A DNA stretch of 64,000 nt, from contig JAUZPL010000005.1 in assembly GCA_030705955.1 (NCBI GenBank), forward strand, positions 35,985 to 99,984, in the 5' to 3' direction. Within the stretch, counting starts at the first letter, position 1. Every line of letters starts with the position of its first letter. Positions 9,076-18,207 of the stretch are shown one piece after another. The notes under the pieces were generated by a model. That model ran no database searches. It saw nothing but the letters and a program-made list of their open reading frames with translations, and had not been told where the DNA came from. Both the position numbers and the translations under genes were made by a program. The DNA comes from Bacillota bacterium (GTDB taxonomy: Bacteria > Bacillota > Bacilli > Bacillales > Cytobacillaceae).

Positions 9076-9870
9076 ATGTCAGACCTCATGCCAAATTTAC
9101 CAAACCAAACGCCAAATTATTATACGCCAGAAACGAATAGTGAGGCTTCGTTTCACCCTGAAAGACCTATCAAATATAAACCAGTTAATGAATCTGTAAA
9201 GGTCTATGTATGGGAATTGCCTGTAAGGATATTCCATTGGGTGAATATGTTAGCCATCATTTTATTGATGATTACAGGAGTATACATTGGAAAGCCATTT
9301 GCTTCTGCATCTATTCCTGAAGAAGCATATTACTCTAACCTCATGGGCTGGATGAGGTATATACACTTTTTTGCTGCTTTTCTATTTACTGTTAACCTGC
9401 TTTTCCGTCTTTATTGGGTATTTAAGGGGAATAAGTTTTCTACCTCAAACCCATTAAGATGGGTATTCTGGAAAGAAGTTTTTCAAACGATTAAGTTTTA
9501 CTTATTCTTGAAAAATAAAAAGCCTCACTATATTGGTCATAATCCTTTGGCACAGCTTAGCTACTGGATTTTTATCGGACTTGGTTCATGGATTGTAATG
9601 CTGACTGGATTCTATATGTATACGGAGCCACAGCATGCATCATTTTGGGGAAAACTTTTCAGTTGGGTTCCATATATCTTTGGTGGTGATAGCTATACCA
9701 TTCGTTCATGGCATCACCTTGCTGCATGGGGATTCATGCTATTTACCCTTATCCATGTATATATGGCATTCCGTGATGACTATCTAGAACGTAATGGATC
9801 TATCTCATCCATGTTAACAGGCTATAAGGTAGAACCAAAAAAACTAGTTGGTGGTAAAGATGAAAAATAG
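9076..9870 (+). CDS. hyaC: Hydrogenase b-type cytochrome subunit
   Basis: Membrane anchor and quinone reductase of the hydrogenase. 264 residues with four main membrane helices. Histidines in RIFHWVN, RYIHFFAAF and RSWHHLAAW/LIHVYMAF fit di-haem ligation of the HyaC/HupC family. The first 40 residues are a proline- and asparagine-rich hydrophilic extension, longer than in E. coli HyaC. It starts 14 nt after the large subunit and overlaps the protease gene by 11 nt. Confidence 0.92.
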   Translation: MSDLMPNLPNQTPNYYTPETNSEASFHPERPIKYKPVNESVKVYVWELPVRIFHWVNMLAIILLMITGVYIGKPFASASIPEEAYYSNLMGWMRYIHFFAAFLFTVNLLFRLYWVFKGNKFSTSNPLRWVFWKEVFQTIKFYLFLKNKKPHYIGHNPLAQLSYWIFIGLGSWIVMLTGFYMYTEPQHASFWGKLFSWVPYIFGGDSYTIRSWHHLAAWGFMLFTLIHVYMAFRDDYLERNGSISSMLTGYKVEPKKLVGGKDEK

Positions 9871-10348
9871 AGATAAAGACCAAAAGATTACTATTTTAGG
9901 AATTGGCAACACCCTCTTCTCTGATGAGGGTGTTGGCATCCACCTTTTACCGATTTTAGAAGAATCACTAAAGGGATATGAAAATGTTGAAATAATAGAA
10001 GGTTTAACAGATGGTATGAGATTGCTTGGGCCAGTAGAGGATGCAGAAAATCTAATTATCATTGACGCAATCAATGCTGGAAAAGAAGGCGGCACGATTA
10101 TTTCTTTAAAGGGGGATGAAATCCCTGCCTACTTTGGAATAAAAATGTCTATTCATCAGCTTGGCTTTCAGGAAGTTCTTTTAGCAGCAAAAATGCGGGA
10201 ACGTTTTCCAAAGCAAATTGTTATGTTTGGAATGCAGCCAACTTCGCTTGAATTAGGAGTTGAACTAACTGATACAAATCGAGCAAGACTTGGAGATTTA
10301 GCAGATGCCGTGATTCAACAAGTCGAACACTGGAGCCATGTATCATGA
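9860..10348 (+). CDS. hyaD: Hydrogenase maturation protease (HyaD/HupD type)
   Basis: Nickel-sensing endopeptidase that clips the large subunit C-terminus once Ni is inserted. 162 residues. ILGIGNTLFSDEGVGIHLL with its acidic metal ligand, DAINAG and MSIHQLGF are family motifs with the expected Glu, Asp and His. The ATG at 9860 is preferred to the GTG at 9848. The substrate is the large subunit three genes upstream. It overlaps both neighbours. Confidence 0.92.
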   Translation: MKNRDKDQKITILGIGNTLFSDEGVGIHLLPILEESLKGYENVEIIEGLTDGMRLLGPVEDAENLIIIDAINAGKEGGTIISLKGDEIPAYFGIKMSIHQLGFQEVLLAAKMRERFPKQIVMFGMQPTSLELGVELTDTNRARLGDLADAVIQQVEHWSHVS

Positions 10349-10773
10349 AGCGTGGAGACTTTATTAAAGAAATGGGTAACAGTCTATTTCAAACGGTAAA
10401 ATCCGTCTATGAACCATTTTTAAAAGAGGATTTAGAAAAAGTGGAAGTGGTTACGGACTTAGCATTAGGTATAACATGGCTTCCATTGATGACAAAAAGT
10501 GAAACTTCTCAAAATGTAGAAATGAAGTTTGTAAACGGGAAACCAATTATAGTTTCAATGAATGAATCGAACATGCAGGCAATGAGCGGGATCTGTCCAG
10601 TATGTTCGAATATTATTATTGTTACAGCACTATATTCAAGTGGAAAATGTTTGAATTGTGAGAAAGAATACAATTTCAAAACCAATGAAGGTGAATTACA
10701 GTTGGAGTCCTTTCCAATCAAAACAAAAGATCAAATGTATTTTGTAGGATTTCAAAAGAAGAGAAATAGGTGA
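10345..10773 (+). CDS. Hydrogenase-associated zinc-ribbon protein, function unknown
   Basis: A 142-residue soluble protein embedded between the protease and hypA with overlapping ends, so very probably part of hydrogenase biogenesis or function. The C-terminal half has two CxxC knuckles, CPVC and CLNC (about 28 residues apart), suggesting a structural zinc or rubredoxin-like site. The N-terminal half is acidic and unrecognised. It is not HyaE, HyaF, HupI or a Rieske protein by motif, since it lacks CxH. I cannot name it. Confidence 0.8.
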   Translation: MKRGDFIKEMGNSLFQTVKSVYEPFLKEDLEKVEVVTDLALGITWLPLMTKSETSQNVEMKFVNGKPIIVSMNESNMQAMSGICPVCSNIIIVTALYSSGKCLNCEKEYNFKTNEGELQLESFPIKTKDQMYFVGFQKKRNR

Positions 10774-10778
10774 ATGCC

Positions 10779-11135
10779 ATGCATGAAATGTCATTAATGG
10801 GAGATATTCTCCAGCTTGTTCAGGAGGATTCTTCCCAAAAGGGGATAGAAAAGATTGGCAAGGTGGAATTAATTGTTGGGGAAATTTCAAATGCTATGCC
10901 AGATGCATTAAGGATGGCATTTGATCTATTTCGTGAACAAAATTTACATCTTTTCACTGAGAATGCCGAACTTATTATTCATCTTGAAGAAGCTGAGGCA
11001 GAGTGCATCCTATGTGGAACCCAGTATCGTCCAAGCCAAAAAATAGCCTTATGTCCAAATTGTCAAGTTCCATCAGGAAAGGTACTAAAAGGAGAAACAT
11101 TTCAGGTTTTATCGTATGAAGGGAGCAATGAATAA
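10779..11135 (+). CDS. hypA: Hydrogenase nickel incorporation protein HypA
   Basis: Nickel metallochaperone. 118 residues with CILC and CPNC zinc knuckles in the C-terminal half. The start must be the ATG at 10779 (MHEMSLMGD), because HypA binds Ni through Met1 and His2; the upstream GTG at 10770 would bury the ligand. It works with HypB. The stop overlaps the hypB start. Confidence 0.95.
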   Translation: MHEMSLMGDILQLVQEDSSQKGIEKIGKVELIVGEISNAMPDALRMAFDLFREQNLHLFTENAELIIHLEEAEAECILCGTQYRPSQKIALCPNCQVPSGKVLKGETFQVLSYEGSNE

Positions 11136-11794
11136 TGAAGGTAACATTAAGAACGGATGTGCTAACAAATAATAATAAAGCAGCAGAATTCAATAGAGAG
11201 CTTTTTGAAAGTACGAGGACCTTAGTTGTGAATCTTATGAGTTCTCCTGGAGCTGGAAAGACAACCTTACTCGAGGAAACTGTTAGGGCTTTGACTGAAA
11301 AATATCGGATTGGGGTCATTGAAGGAGACTTGGCTACGGAAATGGATGCTGACCGTATTCGGGCAATGGGAGCAAAGGCAGTTCAAATTAATACTCATGG
11401 AGGCTGCCATCTAGATGCTAGAATGGTAGCTGCTAGTTTAGCAGAATTTGATTTGGAAGAAATTGATATTCTATTTATCGAGAATGTTGGAAATCTTGTT
11501 TGCCCATCAGGATATGATCTAGGACAAAATCATAAGGTTGCTGTTCTTAGCGTACCAGAAGGAAATGATAAAATTCCAAAATACTCTCAAATGTTTATGA
11601 GGACAGAGCTTGTTCTTTTAAATAAAATTGATCTTTTGCCATACCTTGATTTTAGCGTTGAGGAAGCACGGAAGGATTTGTCCGAAATAAATCCGCAGTC
11701 AGAATTGTTACCTTTATCTGCGAGAACAAGAGAAGGTCTACATGAATGGTTCTCATGGATTGAAGGAGCCTATTTAAAATGCGTGCAGCAGTAA
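11135..11794 (+). CDS. hypB: Hydrogenase nickel incorporation GTPase HypB
   Basis: SIMIBI-class GTPase driving Ni insertion. 219 residues. P-loop MSSPGAGKTTLLEE, metal-site GGCHLDA, IENVGNLVCPSGYDLG, and LNKIDLLP for guanine recognition. It lacks the histidine-rich nickel-storage N-terminus and the CxxCGC high-affinity site of E. coli HypB, so it is the short form. It overlaps hypF by 16 nt. Confidence 0.95.
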   Translation: MKVTLRTDVLTNNNKAAEFNRELFESTRTLVVNLMSSPGAGKTTLLEETVRALTEKYRIGVIEGDLATEMDADRIRAMGAKAVQINTHGGCHLDARMVAASLAEFDLEEIDILFIENVGNLVCPSGYDLGQNHKVAVLSVPEGNDKIPKYSQMFMRTELVLLNKIDLLPYLDFSVEEARKDLSEINPQSELLPLSARTREGLHEWFSWIEGAYLKCVQQ

Positions 11795-14091
11795 AAATAG
11801 CTGTAAGAGGCAGAGTACAGGGAGTAGGATTCCGTCCTTTCGTCTTTTTGCTTGCAGAAAAGCATCATTTAAATGGCAAAGTACAAAACAATATGGATGG
11901 TGTGAAGATACATTTAGAGGGCGAATCCACTGAAATTCAGGCTTTTCTTTCTGATTTAAAAAGTAATTCGCCAAGATTATCAAAGATTTCAGAAATACTT
12001 GTTTCGGAGGTACCCCTTCTAAATGTAGTAGGATTTTCTATCATTGAGAGTGAACGTAGTGGGACATCGATGCTCGTAATTCCAATTGATTCAGCGGTAT
12101 GTGATGACTGTCTTAAAGAAATGAATGACCCAAAGGATTTTCGTTATCAGTACCCTTTTATCAATTGTACACAATGCGGTCCACGCTATACGATCATTCG
12201 TGAATTGCCTTATGATCGTTGGTTTACAACCATGGAGCATTTCAAAATGTGTCCAGATTGTAGGAAAGAATATGAAGATCCTACTAACCGCCGCCATCAT
12301 GCACAGCCAATTGCCTGTCCAAAATGTGGCCCAAAGGTACGTCTGCTAAGTGGAAATGGTAATGAAGTGGGGACAGATAACCCTATTTTAGAAACTATAA
12401 ACCAATTAATTGACGGGAAAATAATAGCGATAAAAGGAATTGGTGGTTACCATCTTTGCTGTGATGCCAGAAATGAAAGAGCGGTTTCTCTCTTAAGAAA
12501 AAGAAAGAGACGCCCGGAACGACCTCTAGCAGTAATGGCATCCTCTATTTCAGCCTTAAAGGAATTCGCTGAAGTAAAGGATGTGGAATGTACCCTTTTG
12601 AAAAGCCCGGAGTCTCCAATTGTGATTCTTAATAAAAGGGACAATTACGATCTGGCTTTAAATGTTGCACCAGGAATGAAAACAATTGGAGTAATGTTGC
12701 CATATACACCATTGCATCATCTTTTGTTTCATGATCCTAAAATGACGTGTCTAATTATGACTAGTGCAAACCCCTCAGGGATGCCAATTTTGTATCAGGA
12801 TGACGAAGCCTTAACATACCTTAATGGAATTGCTGATTATTATCTAGTCCATAATCGAGAAATTCTCCATCCAGTTGATGATTCAGTTGTTCAAATACAG
12901 GAGGGGAAAATTGACTTTTTACGAAGATCGAGAGGCTATGTTCCAGATCCTTTTGTTTCAGAAAAGAATGTTTCAGGTATCGTAGCATTTGGCGGACAAC
13001 AAAAATCGACCTTCACAATAGGCAGAAACCAGCAAATTTTTGTTGGCCCACATATTGGTGATTTAGAAAATATAGAAACAATTCAACATTATAAAACGGA
13101 ATTAGAACACTTATTAAAATGGATTGAAACATCAAAATCAGTTGGAGTTATTGACGCCCATCCAGGTTACAATGTTCAAAACCTTGTAAAGGAATATGGC
13201 TTTGAACAAATTTTGGAAGTTCAACATCATCACGCACATATGGCAGCATGTTTGGATGAATATCAAATGAATAAAAAGGCATTCGGCATCATTCTAGATG
13301 GTACTGGCTACGGACTTGACGGTAACATTTGGGGTTTTGAAATCTTTTATGGAGATGAAGCCGATTTCGACCGGATGGCCCATTTACACTATACTCCCCT
13401 TCCTGGAAGTGAAAAATGTATTAGAGAACCGTGGAGAAACGCCGTGGCAATGTTAGTTTCATTGCTAGAGGAAAAAGGCTATGCGATGGCAAAGCGAGTA
13501 TTTCCTAATAAAGCAAATGAAATCGATATTTTAGTTAAGATGATTGAAAAAAACGTGAACACTGTTTATGCAGGAACGTGTGGAAGATTATTTGATGCAG
13601 TAAGTGCTATTTGCGGAATTACCAGAGTATCAAGCTATGATGGAGAAGCTGCTATTAAACTATCAGAATTGGTTGATGATTCGATCATACATGAACCATA
13701 TCCATTTGAACTATATGAAAAGAATCAATTATTGACTATTAATTTTTCCTCAATGCTAGAAAGCATTTCTCTTGATGTACTAAATGGTATAAATACAAAA
13801 ACAATTAGCGGCAGGTTCCATGAAACGATAGTACAGGCAATTATTTATTGTATGGATCAGTTGACCTTGCAAAATTCCAAGTTGGAAAAAACAGTTGTTT
13901 TATCTGGTGGTAGCTTTCATAACCGGTATTTAAGAAAAAGATGTATACAGGAATTAACTATTCGTGATTTCACCGTCTTTACTCCAGAAAAGGTTCCGTG
14001 TAATGATGGCGGGCTTTCATATGGGCAATTAGTCGTGGCAGCAGCCAAAAGGAGGGCTTCTCAATGTGTGTTGGAGTACCAGCAAAAGTAG
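11779..14091 (+). CDS. hypF: Carbamoyltransferase HypF
   Basis: Makes the cyanide ligand precursor from carbamoyl phosphate and loads HypE. 770 residues in the standard domain order: acylphosphatase (VRGRVQGVGFRPFVF), two zinc fingers (CDDC/CTQCG and CPDC/CPKCG), YrdC-like domain, and a C-terminal Kae1-like domain with HHHAHMAACLDE and the LSGGSFHNRYL region. No frameshift. Overlaps hypB and hypC. Confidence 0.96.
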   Translation: MRAAVKIAVRGRVQGVGFRPFVFLLAEKHHLNGKVQNNMDGVKIHLEGESTEIQAFLSDLKSNSPRLSKISEILVSEVPLLNVVGFSIIESERSGTSMLVIPIDSAVCDDCLKEMNDPKDFRYQYPFINCTQCGPRYTIIRELPYDRWFTTMEHFKMCPDCRKEYEDPTNRRHHAQPIACPKCGPKVRLLSGNGNEVGTDNPILETINQLIDGKIIAIKGIGGYHLCCDARNERAVSLLRKRKRRPERPLAVMASSISALKEFAEVKDVECTLLKSPESPIVILNKRDNYDLALNVAPGMKTIGVMLPYTPLHHLLFHDPKMTCLIMTSANPSGMPILYQDDEALTYLNGIADYYLVHNREILHPVDDSVVQIQEGKIDFLRRSRGYVPDPFVSEKNVSGIVAFGGQQKSTFTIGRNQQIFVGPHIGDLENIETIQHYKTELEHLLKWIETSKSVGVIDAHPGYNVQNLVKEYGFEQILEVQHHHAHMAACLDEYQMNKKAFGIILDGTGYGLDGNIWGFEIFYGDEADFDRMAHLHYTPLPGSEKCIREPWRNAVAMLVSLLEEKGYAMAKRVFPNKANEIDILVKMIEKNVNTVYAGTCGRLFDAVSAICGITRVSSYDGEAAIKLSELVDDSIIHEPYPFELYEKNQLLTINFSSMLESISLDVLNGINTKTISGRFHETIVQAIIYCMDQLTLQNSKLEKTVVLSGGSFHNRYLRKRCIQELTIRDFTVFTPEKVPCNDGGLSYGQLVVAAAKRRASQCVLEYQQK

Positions 14092-14297
14092 TGAAAAAAA
14101 TGGAGTTTAGTGCTGTAGTGGATGTAATGGGTTCACAAACAACAGTTGGGACAATCTTTGTTCCAGAACTTGAGCTTGGAGATTATGTGATTGTTCATGC
14201 AGGTCAGGCCATGAGTATTGTTGATGAAACGTATGCAAAGGAAAGTGTGGAGGAATGGAGGAAGCTTGTCGATGCAAGAAATTCTGAAACAGTCTAA
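14064..14297 (+). CDS. hypC: Hydrogenase assembly chaperone HypC
   Basis: 77 residues beginning MCVGVPAKV. Cys2 is the essential residue that, after Met removal, carries the Fe(CN)2CO unit between HypD and the large subunit. It starts inside the 3' end of hypF (28-nt overlap) and overlaps hypD by 26 nt, consistent with stoichiometric translation. Confidence 0.94.
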   Translation: MCVGVPAKVVKKMEFSAVVDVMGSQTTVGTIFVPELELGDYVIVHAGQAMSIVDETYAKESVEEWRKLVDARNSETV

Positions 14298-15384
14298 TAA
14301 TCCGGAAATTTGCAAGCCACTTGTGGAAGCTGTCATAGAGAAGGCGAAAGAATTTGAAGAAAAGTTTGGAAGAAAACCAGCATTTATGGAGGTATGTGGT
14401 TCCCATACGATGTCACTTGCAAGAACAGGCGTAAAACCATGTCTAGTGGATCATGTTAATTTAATTTCAGGACCAGGCTGTCCAGTATGTGTAACTGATC
14501 AAAAATCAATTGATGCAATGATTGCCCTTGCAGAAGGGGAAAATCGAATTATTTGCACTTTTGGGGATATGATGAGAGTGCCAGGTTCAACCAAAACATT
14601 GCTCGATTCAAAAATTGCGGGTAAAGATATTCGTGTTTTATATGCACCGGTTGAGGCTGTAAGAGTGGCTGAAGAAAATCCCGATAAAGAAGTTATTTTC
14701 CTTGGTATTGGATTTGAAACAACAATCCCTATTCTAACCCTTATGATTGGTGAGGCAGAAAAACGAGGAATTAAGAACTTTTCAATTTGGATGACTACTA
14801 AACTAGTTGAACCAGTACTTCGTTATTTACTAGATGCTGGGGAGGTTAATTTAGATGGGTTCTTGCTTCCAGGGCATGTCTCGATTGTGCTTGGTGAAGA
14901 TTCCTATAAATATTTAGTTGATGAATATCATATTTCTGGGGTCATTACTGGTTTTCAAACAGCTGAATTACTATCGGGTATTTACAAATTAATTGACCTT
15001 GCCTTAAAAAAGGAAGCAGCAATTGTTAATAATCATCCCTCAGTTGTCAGTAAAACAGGAAATTTAGTTATTCATGGCTGGTTAGACAAGTATTTAACTG
15101 AGTGTGATGAAGCATGGCGTGGAATAGGAATTATTCCAAATAGCGGATTGGATTTGAAACCAGAATATGATCAGTATAATGCTAAAAAAAGGTTTACTGT
15201 TGAAATTGGTGAACCAAGAAAAACAAAATGTCGATGTGGAGAGGTAATTCGAGGTCTCATTAAGCCTAATGAATGCTCCTTGTTTGGAAAAGCATGTCAT
15301 CCAATGAATCCAATCGGACCATGTATGGTTTCCGCTGAGGGTAGCTGTGCAGCACATTATCAATACATGAGGGAGAGTTTTTAA
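14272..15384 (+). CDS. hypD: Hydrogenase formation protein HypD
   Basis: Scaffold for assembling the Fe(CN)2CO centre. 370 residues. Motifs FMEVCGSHTM, GPGCPVC and GFETTIP, with C-terminal cysteines CRCGEVIRG and FGKACHP binding a [4Fe-4S] cluster. The start is the ATG at 14272 behind GGAGGAAG; the frame continues upstream but without homology. Stop and hypE start share a base. Confidence 0.95.
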   Translation: MQEILKQSNNPEICKPLVEAVIEKAKEFEEKFGRKPAFMEVCGSHTMSLARTGVKPCLVDHVNLISGPGCPVCVTDQKSIDAMIALAEGENRIICTFGDMMRVPGSTKTLLDSKIAGKDIRVLYAPVEAVRVAEENPDKEVIFLGIGFETTIPILTLMIGEAEKRGIKNFSIWMTTKLVEPVLRYLLDAGEVNLDGFLLPGHVSIVLGEDSYKYLVDEYHISGVITGFQTAELLSGIYKLIDLALKKEAAIVNNHPSVVSKTGNLVIHGWLDKYLTECDEAWRGIGIIPNSGLDLKPEYDQYNAKKRFTVEIGEPRKTKCRCGEVIRGLIKPNECSLFGKACHPMNPIGPCMVSAEGSCAAHYQYMRESF

Positions 15385-16385
15385 TGGAGAAGTTTATTAA
15401 TCTTGCCCACGGTGATGGTGGAGAATTAAGCCACCGTCTAATTAAAGATGTGTTTGTTGAAGCATTTGGTGGAGGAAATGAAGCTCTTTTTGATGCAGCG
15501 ACATTAAATATACCTGGCGGCGAAATAGCTGTCACAACAGATTCATTTGTAATCAAGCCAATTTTCTTTCCAGGAGGATCAATTGGAAAATTAGCTGTTG
15601 CCGGTACAGTCAATGATTTAGCTGTAAGTGGAGCTAAACCAGTTTATCTAACATGCGGATTTGTCATTGAAGAAGGATTTTCAATTTCTGATTTAAAAAG
15701 AATTGTCACAGATATGGCGAATGAAGCAAAGAAAACTGGGGTTACCATAGTTGCTGGTGATACTAAGGTTGTAGAACGTGGAAGTGCAGATGGAGTCTAT
15801 ATAAATACTACCGGTATTGGCATATATGAGGAAAATATCGGGTGTAGTCTAGACTTTGAAGTGGGTGATGCGATTATTGTTTCAGGTTCTATTGGAGATC
15901 ATGGTGTTGCAGTCCTTGCAGCCAGAGGGGAATTAGGAATCGACTCTCCCGTTTACAGTGACTGTGCCTCATTAAATAGAATGCTTGGAGAAGTACTGCA
16001 CAATACAAATAAAGTACGGATTATGCGTGACCCAACAAGAGGAGGCCTTGCAACAACATTAGTAGAGATTGCAGAAGATTTTCAATTAACGATGAAGATT
16101 AATGAAACAGATTTACCAATAAAAGAAGAAGTTGAAGGAGTTTGTGATCTGCTAGGCTTTGATCCGCTTTATCTTGCAAATGAAGGAAAGGCTATTATTA
16201 TCTTAGATAATAAAGAAAAGGAAAAAGTAATAGATATTTTAAAAGAGTTTCCTGAAGGAAAGGATGCTGTCATTATTGGTGAAATCATCGGTAGAGGAAA
16301 AGGCCAATTATTATTAGAAACTCCTTTAGGATCTAAGCGAATGCTAAATCGTTTATCTGGAACAATGTTTCCAAGAATATGCTGA
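15384..16385 (+). CDS. hypE: Hydrogenase maturation protein HypE
   Basis: ATP-dependent dehydratase that turns the thiocarbamate on its C-terminal cysteine into thiocyanate, the CN donor. 333 residues with HGDGGELSHRLIKD, GDTKVVERG, RDPTRGGLATTL and the obligatory C-terminal PRIC. Last gene of the hydrogenase operon. Confidence 0.96.
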   Translation: MEKFINLAHGDGGELSHRLIKDVFVEAFGGGNEALFDAATLNIPGGEIAVTTDSFVIKPIFFPGGSIGKLAVAGTVNDLAVSGAKPVYLTCGFVIEEGFSISDLKRIVTDMANEAKKTGVTIVAGDTKVVERGSADGVYINTTGIGIYEENIGCSLDFEVGDAIIVSGSIGDHGVAVLAARGELGIDSPVYSDCASLNRMLGEVLHNTNKVRIMRDPTRGGLATTLVEIAEDFQLTMKINETDLPIKEEVEGVCDLLGFDPLYLANEGKAIIILDNKEKEKVIDILKEFPEGKDAVIIGEIIGRGKGQLLLETPLGSKRMLNRLSGTMFPRIC

Positions 16386-16403
16386 AAAACCTTGAATGAG
16401 GAT

Positions 16404-16445
16404 ATAATAAATAGAGCATCGGAAATCCGATGCTCTATTTATTAT
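16404..16445 (+). terminator. Terminator of the hydrogenase-hyp operon
   Basis: Perfect 20-bp inverted repeat (16404-16423 / 16426-16445) with a 2-nt gap. The right arm is T-rich in place of a separate U-tract. Confidence 0.78.
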
Positions 16446-16525
16446 AAAGAAAATAATTAAAAAATTATATAAATGAAAACACTTCCTCTGTATAATATAA
16501 TATATGGAGTGGTAGGAGTGTGAAT

Positions 16526-17368
16526 ATGTCAAAAATTAAAATTGTTACTGATTCAACCTTAGATATGCCAGAAGAGGTACTAAAGAAATATGATATCGAA
16601 ATGGTACCATTGTCCGTAACCATAAATGGTGAAACATATTTAGATTGCGTAGAAATTGAACCTGTTGCTTTTTTAAAAATGATGCGTGAATCTAATGAGC
16701 TACCTAAAAGCTCTCAACCCTCTGTAGGGTCTTTTCTAGAGGTGTATGATCGCCTTCATGAACAGGGATATGAAGTTTTATCCATTCACATGACAGGAAA
16801 AATGAGTGGGACAGTCCGCTCTGCAGAATGTGCTGCTCAAATGTCAAAGGCAAAAGTTACGGTCATCGATTCAGAATTTATTTCTAAGGCACTTTCTTTT
16901 CAGGTTAAAGAGGCTGCCGAGATGGCAAAACAAGGTCGCAGTGTGGAAGAAATTATTCAACGCCTTGATACTGTAAGAAGTAAATCAAGCTTGTATATTA
17001 TGGTTGATACACTTGAAAACCTTGTCAAAGGAGGAAGAATTGGGAAGGGAAAAGCTTTTCTCGGCTCATTATTAAATATTAAACCTATTGCCTCTCTAGA
17101 GGGTGCAGAATATCATCCAGTTGCTAAAGTACGCAGTTATTCCCAAGTCATCAAATATTTTGCAAAACAATTTGCTGAAGATGTAAAGGATAGAACTATT
17201 CGAGGTGTAGGGATTGTACATGCTGAAGCTGGTGAGCTAGCTTTAAAAATAAAGGAATCGATTTATGAGCTTACAGGCTTTCAGGATGTTGAAATAGGCT
17301 ATACTAACACAACGGTTATGGTCCATACAGGTGAAGGGGCTATTGCGTTAATGTATTATTTTGATTAA
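16526..17368 (+). CDS. DegV family fatty-acid-binding protein
   Basis: 280 residues. KIVTDSTLDMP at the N-terminus, the SSQPSVGSF segment, and the GRIGKGKAFLGSLLNIKPI stretch are typical of DegV/FakB proteins, which bind a fatty acid and may present it to a FakA kinase. The ATG at 16526 follows AGGAG at 16514-16518. A single gene between two terminators. Specific ligand unknown. Confidence 0.9.
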   Translation: MSKIKIVTDSTLDMPEEVLKKYDIEMVPLSVTINGETYLDCVEIEPVAFLKMMRESNELPKSSQPSVGSFLEVYDRLHEQGYEVLSIHMTGKMSGTVRSAECAAQMSKAKVTVIDSEFISKALSFQVKEAAEMAKQGRSVEEIIQRLDTVRSKSSLYIMVDTLENLVKGGRIGKGKAFLGSLLNIKPIASLEGAEYHPVAKVRSYSQVIKYFAKQFAEDVKDRTIRGVGIVHAEAGELALKIKESIYELTGFQDVEIGYTNTTVMVHTGEGAIALMYYFD

Positions 17369-17379
17369 TATAAACCTCC

Positions 17380-17405
17380 AAAGCCTTGCTTAGCAAGGCT
17401 TTTTA
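17380..17405 (+). terminator. Terminator of the degV-like gene
   Basis: AAAGCCTTGC / GCAAGGCTTT stem (17380-17389 / 17393-17402) with TTA loop and T-run. Confidence 0.85.
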
Positions 17406-17494
17406 AAAAGTTAAGAAAGTAATAAAATTTGAATTTAGACAACTGTCTAGTTAAAATATTCATTGAATAGAAATGTAAAGACGTAGGTGATGAT

Positions 17495-18073
17495 ATGAAA
17501 TTACGTTATTATTTGTGTTTATTATTAATTAGTTCTGTTCTTATTTCAGGCTGCGTTCAAAACGGGATAAAGAATGCTTTGAATTGGCAAATTAAAGATT
17601 TTAAAGTTACAAATCAAGACAATAAACCATTTGGAATGAAAAATTTAAAAGGGAAGATTTGGATATCGGATTTTGTTTTTACAAAATGTACGGATATCTG
17701 TCCACCAATGACTGCCAATATGACGAAATTGCAAAATAGAATAAAAGCAGAGGGGCTTAAAAATGTTGAGCTTGTCTCATTTAGTGTGGATCCAACAGTT
17801 GACTCCCCTGCAAAATTACATAGCTTTGCAAAACAGTACGGTGCCGATTTGAAAAATTGGGCATTCCTCACAGGATATTCTCAAAAGTTTATTGAAAATT
17901 TTGCTTTAAAAAATTATAAAACTCTTGTTAAAAAACCTGATCAAGGTGATCAAGTCATTCATGGAATAGATTTTTATCTTGTTGGTCCTGATGGGAAAAT
18001 TAAAAAGTCCTATAATGGCTACGATAAAACTCCTTTTGATGAAATTATCAATGATATAAAGACGCTCCAATAG
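17495..18073 (+). CDS. ypmQ: SCO1/SenC family lipoprotein, copper delivery to cytochrome oxidase
   Basis: 192 residues. Lipoprotein signal ending LISGC (lipid at Cys20). Thioredoxin-like fold with FTKCTDICPP and a later VIHGIDFYL histidine, together the Cu-binding CxxxC...H of Sco proteins that mature the CuA site of cytochrome c oxidase on the outer membrane face. Gene order sco-(ypmR)-ypmS matches Bacillus. A short hairpin terminator follows immediately. Confidence 0.92.
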   Translation: MKLRYYLCLLLISSVLISGCVQNGIKNALNWQIKDFKVTNQDNKPFGMKNLKGKIWISDFVFTKCTDICPPMTANMTKLQNRIKAEGLKNVELVSFSVDPTVDSPAKLHSFAKQYGADLKNWAFLTGYSQKFIENFALKNYKTLVKKPDQGDQVIHGIDFYLVGPDGKIKKSYNGYDKTPFDEIINDIKTLQ

Positions 18074-18096
18074 GCCCTAAAAGGGCCTGTTTTTTT
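18072..18096 (+). terminator. Terminator of sco
   Basis: AGGCCCT / AGGGCCT (18072-18078 / 18082-18088), AAA loop, then seven T. Confidence 0.88.
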
Positions 18097-18207
18097 ATAC
18101 AATAAAATCCAAGGTTTATGTGTTGGTGTTTTATGGTAATGGATTAGATTTGATTTGAATTTTTTTCCTGGTGATATAATAACTATAGTTTAGAGGCAGG
18201 TGATAAA

